Source: Helopsaltes ochotensis (taxonomy: Eukaryota > Chordata > Aves > Passeriformes > Locustellidae). From it: 64,000 bases of DNA. Below are positions 24,518-35,860 of this stretch, one piece after another. The translations under genes were made by a program, and so were the position numbers. The notes beneath the pieces are model-generated. The model ran no database searches and was not told the origin of the DNA. It saw nothing but the letters and a program-made list of their open reading frames with translations. Every line of letters starts with the position of its first letter. The stretch's first letter is position 1. The stretch lies in assembly GCA_013400155.1 (NCBI GenBank), contig VXBM01001905.1, positions 35,583 through 99,582 of the forward strand, read 5' to 3'.

Positions 24518-25699
24518 AAACTGTTATTAGTTTGTGGCCATTGGACCTTATATCCAAAAGCTTCTTGAGAGGCCTTTGTTCTTAAAGAGTCAAATATAGG
24601 TTGTGTACTTCCGTTTCAGGGTAAGATAGTTTAAAAAACTATTGGTGGCCAAATCCTTAAGTTTTTTTCCAGACTGATATGTGGTGAATTTTGCAATTGT
24701 TTTGTTGATGAGGCATAGGCTCCTCTACTAGACAGGGATCTTTATAAGTCTTCCTTTGGTTTCTGCCTAGTGGTTAACTGAGAAATCCAAGTGTGTTCAC
24801 TGAAATGTCATCCTGCATCCTTTCAGCAAAGTTTCATCCCCTCACATGTTGAAGCTGACTTTCTACAGAACTTTGCTTTGTGTAAAGTATAAGGAGACAT
24901 TGCTGACACATTCATTTAACTCTCAGTTTTGGTTTATTTAATTCAGAAAAACCAAGCTGCAAAAGCACTGAAATGCTACTACTCCTGACTTTTACAGAAC
25001 ACATTGTGTGATATCTCAACAAACCAGAATCATCTGGCACCAACTATGTTTGACTTACTGTCCTACTAAAAGGTGTACAGGAAAAATCAATATCTGTTTT
25101 GTTTCACGGTAGAAGATCTCAGCATTTTTGCAGCCTAACATATATTTTAGTGGTTTCATTGCACCACTAAAGGTCAAGTACCATATCTGTGCCTGTGATT
25201 TCCTGTACTGCTTTAAAGCACAGCTAGGGCCTGTAACTCTTTAAGCTCTTTAAGGTCACAATCCTGTTCTACTGAAACAAATGGAGGCGATTTTGGATGG
25301 CCGAAAATGAATTGTAAAAAAAAAAAAAAAAATCTCGTGCAGTATATTTGGAGCTTTTCATCATAATTTTTTTTTATTTTTACATGTAATATCTAGCAAT
25401 GATTCCATAAACTATGTGTTTAATTGCAAGTTCATGGCAAAGGATATTCTATAGCTTATGGGGCAGAACTTGTATAGCGGGAATGAGATCTGAGTGGTAG
25501 AAGACTCCTTTGTATTAGATATTTCCTGACTATAAATATTACAGTTGTTTTTAAGGAATTTCAGGTCTTACATATTTTCTTAGTGTTGTGTCCTGACTCA
25601 ATTTGTATTCCATATTCAAGCAGCATCGTAGTGGTTTGAAGTATTTGCATTTCCCACCTCTTCCATTTGCCTGTTACCTGATACGTTGTGTTTTCTTAT
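24518..25699. other. noncoding sequence, no gene seen
   Basis: AT-rich unique DNA with a poly-A run at 25317-25332. No gene, repeat family or RNA was recognised. Confidence 0.5.
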
Positions 25700-26100
25700 T
25701 AGGAACTTAGCTGGTGACATATTTGACACCACAATAACCCATGCAGCGAATTCCAGACGAATTTATGAAAATCAGATAAACTCCACACTTGTTTACCAAC
25801 CACTTCTGCATTTTATTGGCGTTTCTGGTTCCGTCTTGTTCTCATTCTTATCTGCCGTAATGAAGGTTTTACGCTCCCTGATTTATTTGGTGTAGAGCGC
25901 CATTATGCATGTGAAAGGTGCAATATAAATCAATCAATAATAATAATACTAAATAAAGCTAAGTTAACATTTCACTTTATCACCTTTTAAGCACCAAAAC
26001 ACAACGTCTCTGTTGACTGACAGACACCAAATAAAGCACTACACAAACACATTGTCCCACACTTCCTGTTACTTACCTGACGCAATTAAACTTGCAACCT
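25700..26100. promoter_or_regulatory. candidate conserved noncoding element containing an ancient repeat tail
   Basis: Repeat-poor block with TAAACTCCACACTTGTTTACC, TTTATTGGCGTTTC, TTATGCATGTG and GACGCAATTAAACTTGC. It surrounds the ancient SINE/L2-like tail at 25891-25950. This is the usual picture for old repeats that were kept because they gained a regulatory role. Conservation itself is not observable here. Confidence 0.3.
25891..25950 (+). mobile_element. ancient SINE/L2-like 3' tail
   Basis: TGTAGAGCGCC, then GTGAAAGGTGCAATATAAAT, then CAATCAATAATAATAATAC. This matches the widely shared vertebrate 3' tail pattern 'tgtaaagcgcc ... aaggcgctatataaat' followed by a short trinucleotide or tetranucleotide microsatellite, seen in L2-clade LINEs and the old SINEs that borrow their tails. 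It is heavily decayed and the body of the element is not recognisable. Family assignment needs a profile search. Confidence 0.5.
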
Positions 26101-27650
26101 TAAGCAGGATCGGAGTTTGACCTGCCTCTTGTTGTCCTATCTTTTACTTTTAAACTGCATCTCGTAAATCAATTTCCCTTACAATTCTCATGAAAGGCTA
26201 CTTTGTTCAATGCAGTTTATGCTGTGCCAATATCAGATAGCAGTGCCCAGTTCCCCTGAGCTGGTCTGAGCTGTGTAGGACATGAATATCTCACAAGTTG
26301 CTCTCCCTGTTTGATGATGCATCTCTGGCTGCTCGCAGGAACCCGTATTTCTGTTGAGAAGCCTGCAATTCTTCGAGTGATCCTTGAACCTTACTTAATG
26401 CTGCAAAACACTACAGGAAAGGGAGTTGAACTTTTAATGTCTGCAAGGGAGAAAGTAATAACTTTCCCCATCTTCTGTAAGTGACTTGGGCTATGTGATG
26501 AATACAGAACCTTCACTCACAAGGTTTTCTTGGTATTATATGCTTGTAACAAATAAGGTTAGAACCTTTAAAATATAGCATTTAGAAATGTACAGGAAAT
26601 AGCTTCTTCTCAATTCCTTTAAAGGTCACCGCGTTTGCTTTTCAGTTGTAATTTTAGTTTGGGCCTCTACAGAGTAGAACTGAGAACAGGCTTGGCAGTG
26701 TTCTCTCAATTTCCCCAAGACCAAAAATAAAATGGCACGGGCCATTTGTATACAGTGAATGTGTGTGTATTTCGTGTGTGTGTTGGTATGTTTCCATACA
26801 GAATGTTTTCAAGGTTGGGGGTAAGTTACTTGACCAAATAATCAGGCATAAATGGAAAACACAGAGAAGTTATCACTTTATTATCCACTGTTCCCCTCAA
26901 ACCTTCCTTAGCAGGAGCTCACTCCCTTCCACCACTACGAGCTCACAGATCTCCAGCCTCCCCCGCCAAAGAACAATCCTGTTTCTGATCTTTGCTTAAT
27001 AATATGCTATTATAATATATATCTTATATATATATATAGTGCCTTTCTATAATTATTTTGTTGAGACATCTAAAATGAGGAAAGAAATTGAGGAGTGATG
27101 AGTGGCTGTAAGGCACAGAGTCCCTCTCACATTTAGGAAATACTCTGTGACTAGGAGAGCAGTGGGTTTTATAGTTGGCCTGAGTTTGCCAGCAATGCTG
27201 CATTTATTAAGAACTGGAGGTTACTCATTAAAGACAAGTGTGGAATATGTGGTGTTACACGTTAGAAGATGGATGTTAGGAGCATCTGTGAAATACAGGC
27301 TGGGGAAATATTGCTTCACCCAAAGTGACACAGATGGGAAGCAGCAAATAAGCGGGAAGGTTGCAGATTTTATTTTTTTTTTTGGCTGTAGAAAAGTCAC
27401 ACAGGCTCAGATCCTACCCATACTGAGGCCTGACTTCTAATTCAGTGCAAAGATTAGGAGCCACAGTAGCAGCCTGGAAAAGGGGTTATGGTGCCAGAGG
27501 TCATGGTTTCAATACCCAAGTTTAACAGGTTCCTCTGAGCCCATGTCGTGACCCTGAGCTCACGTGCCTTTGCTCTCAGCATGGGGAATGGTTGGAAGCT
27601 GAGAAGAGGGTGTAATTTTTTTTTTTTTTTCCCCTCTGAAACATGTCCTG
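26101..27650. other. noncoding sequence, no gene seen
   Basis: Unique DNA. It includes a TG-rich stretch (26757-26792), an AT dinucleotide-rich stretch (27012-27038) and a poly-T run (27611-27630). The 112-codon frame at 27102-27440 is regarded as chance. Confidence 0.5.
27012..27038. repeat. AT-rich dinucleotide stretch
   Basis: TA repeats broken by one C (TATATCTTATATATAT). Confidence 0.8.
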
Positions 27651-27659
27651 AGCCATAAT

Positions 27660-28010
27660 ATTTTTTACACGTGAACTTATATATTTTAAGGCTCGCCCTA
27701 GGCTTATAAAATGAACGCTTTTTTTAAAGCACATAAATCAAGTTGGATGCCAGCTGGATTTTCCCAGGAGAATATTCATATTCAGTGATTGAGAGGATTT
27801 ATTCTCTGTTTACATTTACGAGATTTGGCAACAGTTAATGGAAGTAGAAAAGTCAGCTATCTTCCTTTAAAGCAGGTAACTATATCCCTTTGGCTGATCA
27901 AGATTTACAAACATCTTTCCAGCTGATTTATTCATGTTAGCATTACTACTGATCTATTTTGAAAGTCGTAAGCATGATGCCAATTTCAGTTCTTCTAAAT
28001 GAAGCAGGAG
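27660..28010. promoter_or_regulatory. candidate conserved noncoding element
   Basis: Repeat-free AT-rich block with TTTACACGTGAAC, CATAAATCAAG, CTGTTTACATTTACG (forkhead-like TGTTTAC) and GATTTACAAACATC. The texture is typical of deeply conserved vertebrate enhancers, but this is an impression from composition and motifs only. Confidence 0.25.
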
Positions 28011-29425
28011 AATTGGTTTTGTCAGCTACCAGCTAGTAACTGTCCAAATAATATGTTTGGGGGTGTTTATCTGGTCCATTTTGAAGATGATTTGACTTGT
28101 TTTATATTAACTGAAGGACTCAGAGCTACATTTTCTAAAAGGACTGCTGAGAATACCCTGATAGTTTAGGTGTCCAGCTGAGACATCTGTTTTTCAGTTC
28201 TCACGTGCTTAGGATGTAGAAATCTCCCCTCTTTTGGGCTTCGAGCTTCAAATTGAAATACTCTGATCATTAGTTATGCGTTTAACTAAATCCTTTTTCT
28301 CCTTTGATATTCTCTTTGCTCTAAAAGCACTTGAAAGCTGTGCTGGACACTGTGCAACAGGGTGCTTACAGTAGCTGAGGGTTTTGATTAGTCCTTGACC
28401 TAATGTGGAAGGTAACAGACTGGATTAGGCTGTGTTTCAAAACCCATCAGTGTGGCAGACGGCTGTCAGCAAGAACTGACAAACAAACCAACCATACCTC
28501 GACGTCATGGGGAGGAAACCTCACTCTGAGCATCGTGTCCCCCACATTTAAGACTTTTATTTTTCTCCAGCTTGAGGCGACGCAGGAAGACAGTGATGTC
28601 CCACTTTGGATCAGTGTCAAATCCTCCAAGACTTTGCGGAATGACAGTGTCATTTATGTGAAAATTTATCTGTCTGATATGTCCTTGTGGATGTGATGCA
28701 GGAGGTGTTGCAGACCTCCAGTTGTCCAGGCCCACACCTATGAGAGATCACAGATTCCATCTGCTGTGCTTCCCTGGCTGGTTTACTCTCTTCAGCCCTC
28801 CTTGGTTTATGTGCTCTGCATGCAAATCTAACCGAGGAATATACCTGATTAATTAGCTCAGTGCATTTGCTGGGCGAGGCATTTCACAAATATACTGAAG
28901 ATACAATTAAAAAGGTCGTGAGCCATCGATCCTGTCCCTCTAAAAAACCCACTTGTGCCCCTGCCAGAGCACAAGCCACTTCAGAGATGAAATACCATCA
29001 TTACTCTCCTTTGCATCAGTGGAGACCTTGCAACCTGAAGACAAATTTCTTTGCCAGCTTCTCAACTGGAAGAGCTAACCCAGTTTGCCATCCCTCCCCA
29101 TGCCAAGTGCTCTCTGCCTCCCAGCACAGAGGGCCCACGGAATATATTATTCCATCAGCACTCGTCTGTGTTCTGTGCTCTGCATATTAGAGCAACTGAG
29201 GAGATCAATTATCTTCAGCCAGGGATGCTAGGCCTTATTATGTCCTTTTTTTTTTTTTTAATGTTTATCCAGAGTGTTGTGAACTTTAATTCTCCGAAGG
29301 TGGCAATCAACAAAGATGAATTGAGTGGCAGAAAAAAAGCTACTTAGCTAACTGCTTTCTGTAACTCTGTGCAGGGGTCTCGATCCAGCAGAGGCAAGGC
29401 TCTAAAATGAAAGCCAAGGGAGGGG
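28011..29425. other. noncoding sequence, no gene seen
   Basis: Mixed-composition DNA. Open frames near 28403-28735 overlap on both strands and one is preceded by a pyrimidine-AG that looks like an acceptor, but there is no matching donor, so no exon is called. Confidence 0.5.
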
Positions 29426-29860
29426 TTGGGGGGGCAAAAAAACCAGCCAGCTGAGATCACAGAGAAAGAGATGTTAATGGAAAGGATCACACGCAACAAA
29501 ACCGAACAAAATGAAGCAGCTAAAGACAGTGATTATATAGATCTGAACAGACTGTTGACTATGTGGAATTGCAATTATCTTGCGGGCTCCTGGGACCTTG
29601 CTCAGGGAATCATTACTACAAAACTAAGAAGATTGTTCTCAGGTGCAGAACATATTGATTTTGCTGTTCTCCAGCATCTTGCAAAGCAACTGACCATGTC
29701 ATTTAAGTGTTCGTTAACCAAACACATCAATAAACATAAAACTTTCAAAAAAGCAAAAATAACCTCATAAATAATTATAAAGGAGTGAATTATTACCTAG
29801 GAGCAAGTGTAATTGATGTCATTATAAATAAACCACAAAATATATCCTGTACCAAGCTTA
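29426..29860. promoter_or_regulatory. candidate conserved noncoding element with a 114-codon open frame
   Basis: The plus strand is open for 114 codons from 29426 to 29770. The translation is rich in Lys, Thr and Asn, has no known motif and no splice or promoter context. The sequence around and beyond it contains AATAATTATAAAGG and GTAATTGATGTC and looks like AT-rich conserved noncoding DNA. A coding call is not supported. Confidence 0.2.
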
Positions 29861-31732
29861 AAAATGTATGAAGGCATCCATCTACCTTGTTAAAAAATGA
29901 TAGTTTATCTTGCCAGGAGGACAGCTTTCATACCTGCCTGAGTGGAAGAGGTGTGTGCAGGGAAGAGATTACATTGTAAATATTTTTTATTTGCTTTATT
30001 TTTCCTTTTTTTTTTTTCCCCTCACCCTTTTTATGTGAATTCAAAGCTTATAAAGAGAGAGAGAGACACAGATAACATTTATTACAGGCAGGCTGCAGGG
30101 AGGGCAAGAAGAGTTTCTCTGTATGGTTCCCATCAGCCTTGACCCTCAGTGTTCCAGCTATTGTAATCCTTGACCTTTGAAGAGCAGCTGTCAGTAACAA
30201 CAGGCTTTTTTTGGGTTTTTTCAACCCCCCGAGGACTGCAGGGACGAGCAAATTCGTTTTGAATGTGCGATGTGAGGTAATCAGGAAAGGCAAAGCGCTC
30301 ACATCCTCTGCTCTCCAGCCTTGCCTACTCATCCATAACTGCAATTAACACCGGCGAGATGCTAATGCAGAAGGAAACGAGAGCCTTGGCTCTGTGCTGA
30401 CTGATGGCCCAACATCTCTCTTCATCAGGGCTCCCCTCTTCCCCAAATTCTGAGGCACAAACCCACAGGGTAGGTCAGAAAGGGGTAAAGATGAAGGCTG
30501 TAGGTTTTTGCTGACTAGGAAAGGGACACGTGGCAGTGGTGGTCTTTCACCTCGTATTTCATACGTGGAAGAAAACATTTGAGTACTTTCTCTGTGTGTG
30601 CACTCATTTAAATGAGCACAAAGCTGGGGTTCGCCAACTCCCAGAGGAGTCAGTCAAATTCTGTCACTTGGGTGTGAGGTATGGCTGACACGTTCCTTTG
30701 AAGGAGAGCCTTGAATAAACCTGGAAACTTCCACAGCTCTGCTACCCAAAGTTGGTGACATTCTGTCTCCATCCCTCTTCCCCTGGATCCTGCGTGGATC
30801 TTTGTAGCAACGTGCTCTCCACCAGCCCCCCAGATCTGGGGAAGCTGTTTGTAAATTGTATAAAAACTAGAGGTAGGACCTCGCATTGTAGGATTTTGTG
30901 GAATCTGTGTCTGATGAATCACATTTTCTCTTTTAAAAGTCTCAGTGAAGAATCTGAAGGAAAGCTGATTTTGTTTTAATTTTGTACATGCCCAGGGACA
31001 CGTTTCTTTCCAGATCAGATTAACTTGAATGCTTACACATGATGAGAGATTTTGGACTTACAAGGAGCTGCTGGTTGTTTTGACTTCCCAGCAGTTGCTG
31101 CTTTCAGTTATTCATATTTCTTCTCTCTCCTGCCTTGCACCCCCTGGCTTCTGTGGGGGACTCTTTTGGCAACTGTGTTTTCACGGAGAGTTTTGAGGCT
31201 CCTGTCCATACAATAAAATCTAGATTTGCTCCAAGTAGATGCTCTCATTTTTTCACCCTGGTTCGAGAGTAAAGCTAATGCCAATATATCAGACTTCCTC
31301 ATTGGGATTTCAGAAGTTTTTGCTGCCAAGCGCCTTCCATAAATTTGGAGTTCCACTTTTCTGTCGGTTTTGGGCAAGCTTAGGAGTCACTGCATTGGAG
31401 AGAGGGGAATATGAAAAAAAAACAGCAGTGAAGGCAGAGTGAGGGACTGGTACCAAAAGTCACGTGAAAACCTTCCCATTGTCATTCCATGGGACTTCTT
31501 AATACATCAGTCTGGGCAAAGTGAAATACTTGGAGAGGTCCAGGCAATGTTTGTCAATGTAGCTTATCAGTTTGATTTTCTTTTCCCACTCAGACTCTCT
31601 GTTTATTAATTTACTTTGTTCGTGCAAGAATTCCTTCCAACATTTTTCAGAGCATCTGGATTATTTTGGTTTTGGTTTTGACGACAAAAGATTTCAGACG
31701 TGATATTCGGGCAGGAGATAATTATTGGGAAG
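29861..31732. other. noncoding sequence, no gene seen
   Basis: Unique DNA with a T-rich run near 30001-30020 and a short (GA)n at 30054-30066. Nothing was recognised. Confidence 0.5.
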
Positions 31733-31838
31733 GGGAGACTGGATATGATCCGAGCAACATGGTCTAGTGGAAGGTATCCTTCCCATGCCCAAGAATGAGC
31801 TTTCAGATCCTTTCCAACCTTAACCATTCCATGACTCC
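31733..31838 (+). mobile_element. CR1 LINE, extreme 3' stub
   Basis: Motifs GGAGACTGGAT, CGAGCAACATGGTCTAGTGG, AAGGTATCCTTCCCATGCCC, GATCCTTTCCAACCTTAACC and ATTCCATGACT follow the order of the last ~100 bp of avian CR1 on the plus strand. The copy is strongly 5'-truncated and diverged. Confidence 0.85.
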
Positions 31839-33384
31839 CCAAATATGGTGAGCAGAGAAGGAAGGAAGAAGGCGGAGTACTGTAGAAAGAGAAGGGGAAA
31901 GAGATGTAATTAAAAAAACAGAAGGAGAGCAATACTAGGAAAAGTTGGTGAGCTGCTTATTGAAAAGAGACTCTATTTTATCCTGTGAAAAAGAAGGAAT
32001 ACCACAAGTTGTCATCACAAAATTTATCCTGCCTGTGTGCTTGTGTCCTGATTGTCTCTGCGTCTGACCCTGCGTTTCCAGATAATGCTCACTACTCAGC
32101 CTACTGACATTTCCTGAGGAGCAGCAGAGTTAAAAAAAAAGTAAATAACAGTAACATCAAATAATAACACTAATACCAATAACAATAACAACATGGTGGG
32201 ATACCTGCTGACCTTAGAATGTAAGTTTTTCTCTGGACGTGCCTTTTCTGTCTCCACAGACTGTCCCGTAGTTCAGATTACCACCTTGGCTTGCATTATT
32301 TTTAGATATCTGATTTTTAGTGTCTGCAGTCACAGCCACTCCAAAAGCCATGTTCTTTTTACAGAGGTCACAACTTTGACAAGCTTTAAGTTTTCACTGC
32401 ATGGCACCACATGGCCTAATTAATTAATTGAGTTGGCTGACGCAGGATCTCAGGGGTCCCACTCCTCCTGGATTTTCATTTTTGGAACAATAATAATTCA
32501 AGTGTATGTGCAATCTACAAAAGAGAGGAGGGGATGGAGCACAGATGTCAAAAATGGAAATTCCATTCTTCAAACAAAAAAGAAGTAATTTGCTGATTTG
32601 ACTGATTTTATCAGCTGATGTGAAACAAAAGATATAGCAAGATTGCAACTGACTTAAAACAGGAAAAAAGGGTGAGTAACTGGTGCTACAGGAAAGCAGA
32701 GCTAGAACAGAATATTTTCATATTGCAAGCCTGAAGTCAAGCAGTACATTATGCCATTGAAAAAAATAGGGAGTGGACTTGGATCTGCAGAGCTTTAGTT
32801 TTGAATTTGGAGATTTTTTTTTTTTTCCCTTCACTTTTCTAGACTGTCCAGCACTCCCTCCAGCTCCCACATTTCTGGCACTGTGTCCATAACCCTGCTT
32901 GGAGGAGCTTATCTCAACCTCTCCACTGGGGAATGGAAACAGAACATATAGTGCAAGTTCCTTGGCTCGTCATCCCCTCTGACAACAACCACAGCGACAA
33001 CGAGAAGCTGGACTTATTTTTACTACTTGGCAGAGGAAGAGCTTTGGGAAGAAAACGTTTCTGAAATTATATTTTCATTAAAATTCGAGGAAACATTTGA
33101 GGGGGAGCACAGGGAGGTATATTTAATGGTACATTAAGAGACCTATTTTCAGTTGAGCAGAGGCATGCACAGGAAGAACGTTTTCTCCTGGACAGAATGC
33201 AACAAACTTAACCTGAACCTGCAACTGAACCCATATCCAGAAAAGCTGATAGGAAAACAGACCAACAGAGAGGGGAGGGCAAACTTTGAATTAGGAATTG
33301 GGATTAATCTCTTTTTCAGCTGTCACCTCTCAGTAAATAAGTCATAGATTTTTTTTTTTTTTTGCCTTCTTGTCACACAAAAAT
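31839..33384. other. noncoding sequence, no gene seen
   Basis: Contains a degenerate A-rich AAT/AAC microsatellite (about 32133-32190) and a poly-T run (33351-33363). Otherwise unique, with no gene. Confidence 0.5.
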
Positions 33385-33800
33385 ACTTTATAACACTTTA
33401 ATGTCAATTAGTATCTTTTATATAATGTTGGGAGATTCTGTATGAAGAAGTGTTAGGGTACTGACTCACCAGTTAGATATTTTTGACAAACTAATTATCC
33501 AGATGTTAAGAATATTTCCCATGCTTTGGAATAATAATAATAAACGAAAGGACCAAATTAACATTTATTAATGTTAATCGTGTTTGAAAAATAATTGTTA
33601 TTCATCACTTCTTGCAATTAGCACTGTGTTAATTATCTCTGCCTCGTTCATTTGCTCCGTTGCCCCTAGTTAAGACAGCAGTTTCTGGAAACAAAACTAT
33701 GTCTATTGAGGAGATCAAAATTATTGGAAGAAATCTGCAATTCATTAATTTAATTCTGCTTCCCTGAACTTTTTAGGAAAAGTCTTTGTTAAGCTACAGA
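33385..33800. promoter_or_regulatory. candidate conserved noncoding element
   Basis: Dense AT-rich homeodomain-type words: AACTAATTATCC, ATTAATGTTAATCG, AATAATTGTTATTC, GTGTTAATTATC and CATTAATTTAATTC. No repeat family is recognisable. It is the first of a run of similar blocks between 33.4 and 35.9 kb. Confidence 0.3.
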
Positions 33801-34029
33801 TTTAAACCCTTCTTTTGCTCCGGATTTGCAGAACTTTAAATGAGGAGCAAACTCCTCCACACAGGTTTTCAGGACGTCTTTTATGTGGTGGAACCTCTCG
33901 GTTCTGCACAACCCAAAAGTTGGCAGGTTCCCACATTCCTGATGGTGACGTGCAGAAAGGAGTTCAGCCTGTTGGCTGTTGATTTGTCAATAGCTTAATT
34001 CTCCATGACAACCTCCCCAGAGGAGTGAG

Positions 34030-34420
34030 AAAAGTCAATAGCACAAAGTTCACATCACCTTGGATGGCTGATGGGAGGCAAAACACAATAAAGAAGATAG
34101 AGGCCATAAACTGCGATAGGCAATGATTAACCCATCAAAGTGGAGAAATATAAAGAATCATTAAAATGACAAAAGGCTGTGAGTCATTCGGCGCTGATCT
34201 AATTAAATAATATTCCAATGTAAATCACTGAGTTATATAATCTGAAAGCCAGGGGAAAAAGGCATTTGGCCTAACCAGTGATTTCTGAAGAGCCCCTGTA
34301 ATTATATTGCTCTACTTGACGTCTTTATCTTCTACCTGTAGTTAATTTTTGCAAATTTGGTCGGGGCAAGCTCAATCTAAACCCAGCAGAGATAGCAGAA
34401 AAGCTCTGACTAGTTTCTGC
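34030..34420. promoter_or_regulatory. candidate conserved noncoding element
   Basis: Repeat-free block with AGGCAATGATTAACCC, TCATTAAAATGAC, GAGTCATTCGGCGCTG, TCTAATTAAATAAT and TGTAATTATATTGC. The mix of homeodomain, POU-like and E2F-like words suggests a regulatory element, inferred from composition only. Confidence 0.3.
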
Positions 34421-35279
34421 ATGATTTTTTTGGCACAACCAAAATTGGATTGGTCAATCAATTTGGCAGAATGAATTTTTTCTTTTCCATTTGGAGAAGA
34501 TGCTTATTTCTTTTCTTGCAGTTTTTAATTAGGTCTCATTGTCATTTAATCATATTCTTTACTTCTTTATTTCTAATGGCATTGCTGGTATTTAAGAATA
34601 TGGGCATTTAAGTTTGGCTTTGGGAGAAACTGAGATGAGAAGAGCGATATGGATTTCAGATCTATTTTACCCAGACCCTGGGGCTCTGAAATTCCTTTCT
34701 TTAACAGGAAAATCAGGAATGATTTGTTTTTGCCAGGACTTCATTAGTAGCAATTTGGTTTCATAACATGAAACCAGACTGGGTTGGTTCAGGTTTAGTT
34801 CCCTTTTTTTTACTGCGTGCTCCAAGTCTGAAGATGAAACTTCTTGGCATTTTAAAATTTTGTGGATTTTGAGGTAAAAGTTAAAGTTTGTGAGCTTATT
34901 TCTTTTGGAGAAGTTCAAAAGATGTGGTGGACTTTTTAGTTTCTGCGTCGTTTTTGGATGTTGTTATTCTTGCTGGCGTGCATCTTCCATCATTGAAACC
35001 CCCTTACCTGTATCAGCTCTGGTGCTTGGGGCTGCCACATTTACTCACAGAAAGTTCAGCAGCTGAGGAACAACAGTACAGGAATTGATTCTTCCGCTTT
35101 CTTCATGGCAAGAGGCAACATTTCTGATTTTGCTGGTTTCATCATCTGTACCCAGGCCAGATAGGAGGTACCTGAGAACCAGGATCAAGAAGACTGATGA
35201 GCAGCTCTTCGGGGTGCTTTTCAGAGTGTCCTGCTTTAATGCAGCTGGCCATATTGCCCACAGTGTGTGGTAGAGTTTC
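34421..35279. other. noncoding sequence, no gene seen
   Basis: Unique AT-rich DNA. Complementary-strand frames at 35045-35281 and 35085-35273 are chance. Confidence 0.5.
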
Positions 35280-35860
35280 ACATGAGTTCATGTCACTATG
35301 TTGTTCTCACCGATTCATTATTCATCTGCCACCTCTGAAATATTTATGGGCTGTAAGGTTTGTTTCTTCCCCAGCACCTGTAGTGTTTATGCCCAACAGT
35401 AGCTTGGGCATCTGTCACAGCAGGCAGATTTGGTGGTTTTGGCTGCTGTTCCCATCATCAGTGACCCAAAAGGCTCCCGAAGTGACCTAATTACAAAATG
35501 TTGCTGACCAATAGCACATCCACCTCTCCCTGTTAACAGCATTATTTTTAGTGTAACTCTTTCACTTACTACCCTTCTGATCAATTAATAATGCCAGCAT
35601 CTGCTTTAATGAATGTCAGGTCCCCATCAAATAAACTTCTCTCACCCATTAGTAATTATTGGCTGTGGCCTTCGTCAAAAGAGTGAGCTTGAAGTAAATG
35701 TTCAGGTGATATTATTTGACTAATGTACCACTTGAATCTGACCTCTTCTTCATTGTGCAGTATAGGCTGATAAGAGACTATGAGAGACTTTGTTCCTATC
35801 TAGTGAAACATAATCTCATTCATTAAAGTCTGAGGTATTTAATCACGGCCTTTGCAATGA
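35280..35860. promoter_or_regulatory. candidate conserved noncoding element
   Basis: Contains CACCGATTCATTATTCATC, ACCTAATTACAAAATG, CTGACCAATAGCAC (CCAAT box word), GATCAATTAATAATGCC, CCCATTAGTAATTATTGG and GTATTTAATCACGG. Absence of repeats over nearly 600 bp and the motif density make this one of the better candidates in the window. Confidence 0.3.

Noticed and set aside
28555..28696. Pyrimidine-rich AG followed by an open frame, resembling an internal exon
   Set aside because: No suitable donor site follows, and the translation matches no family I know.
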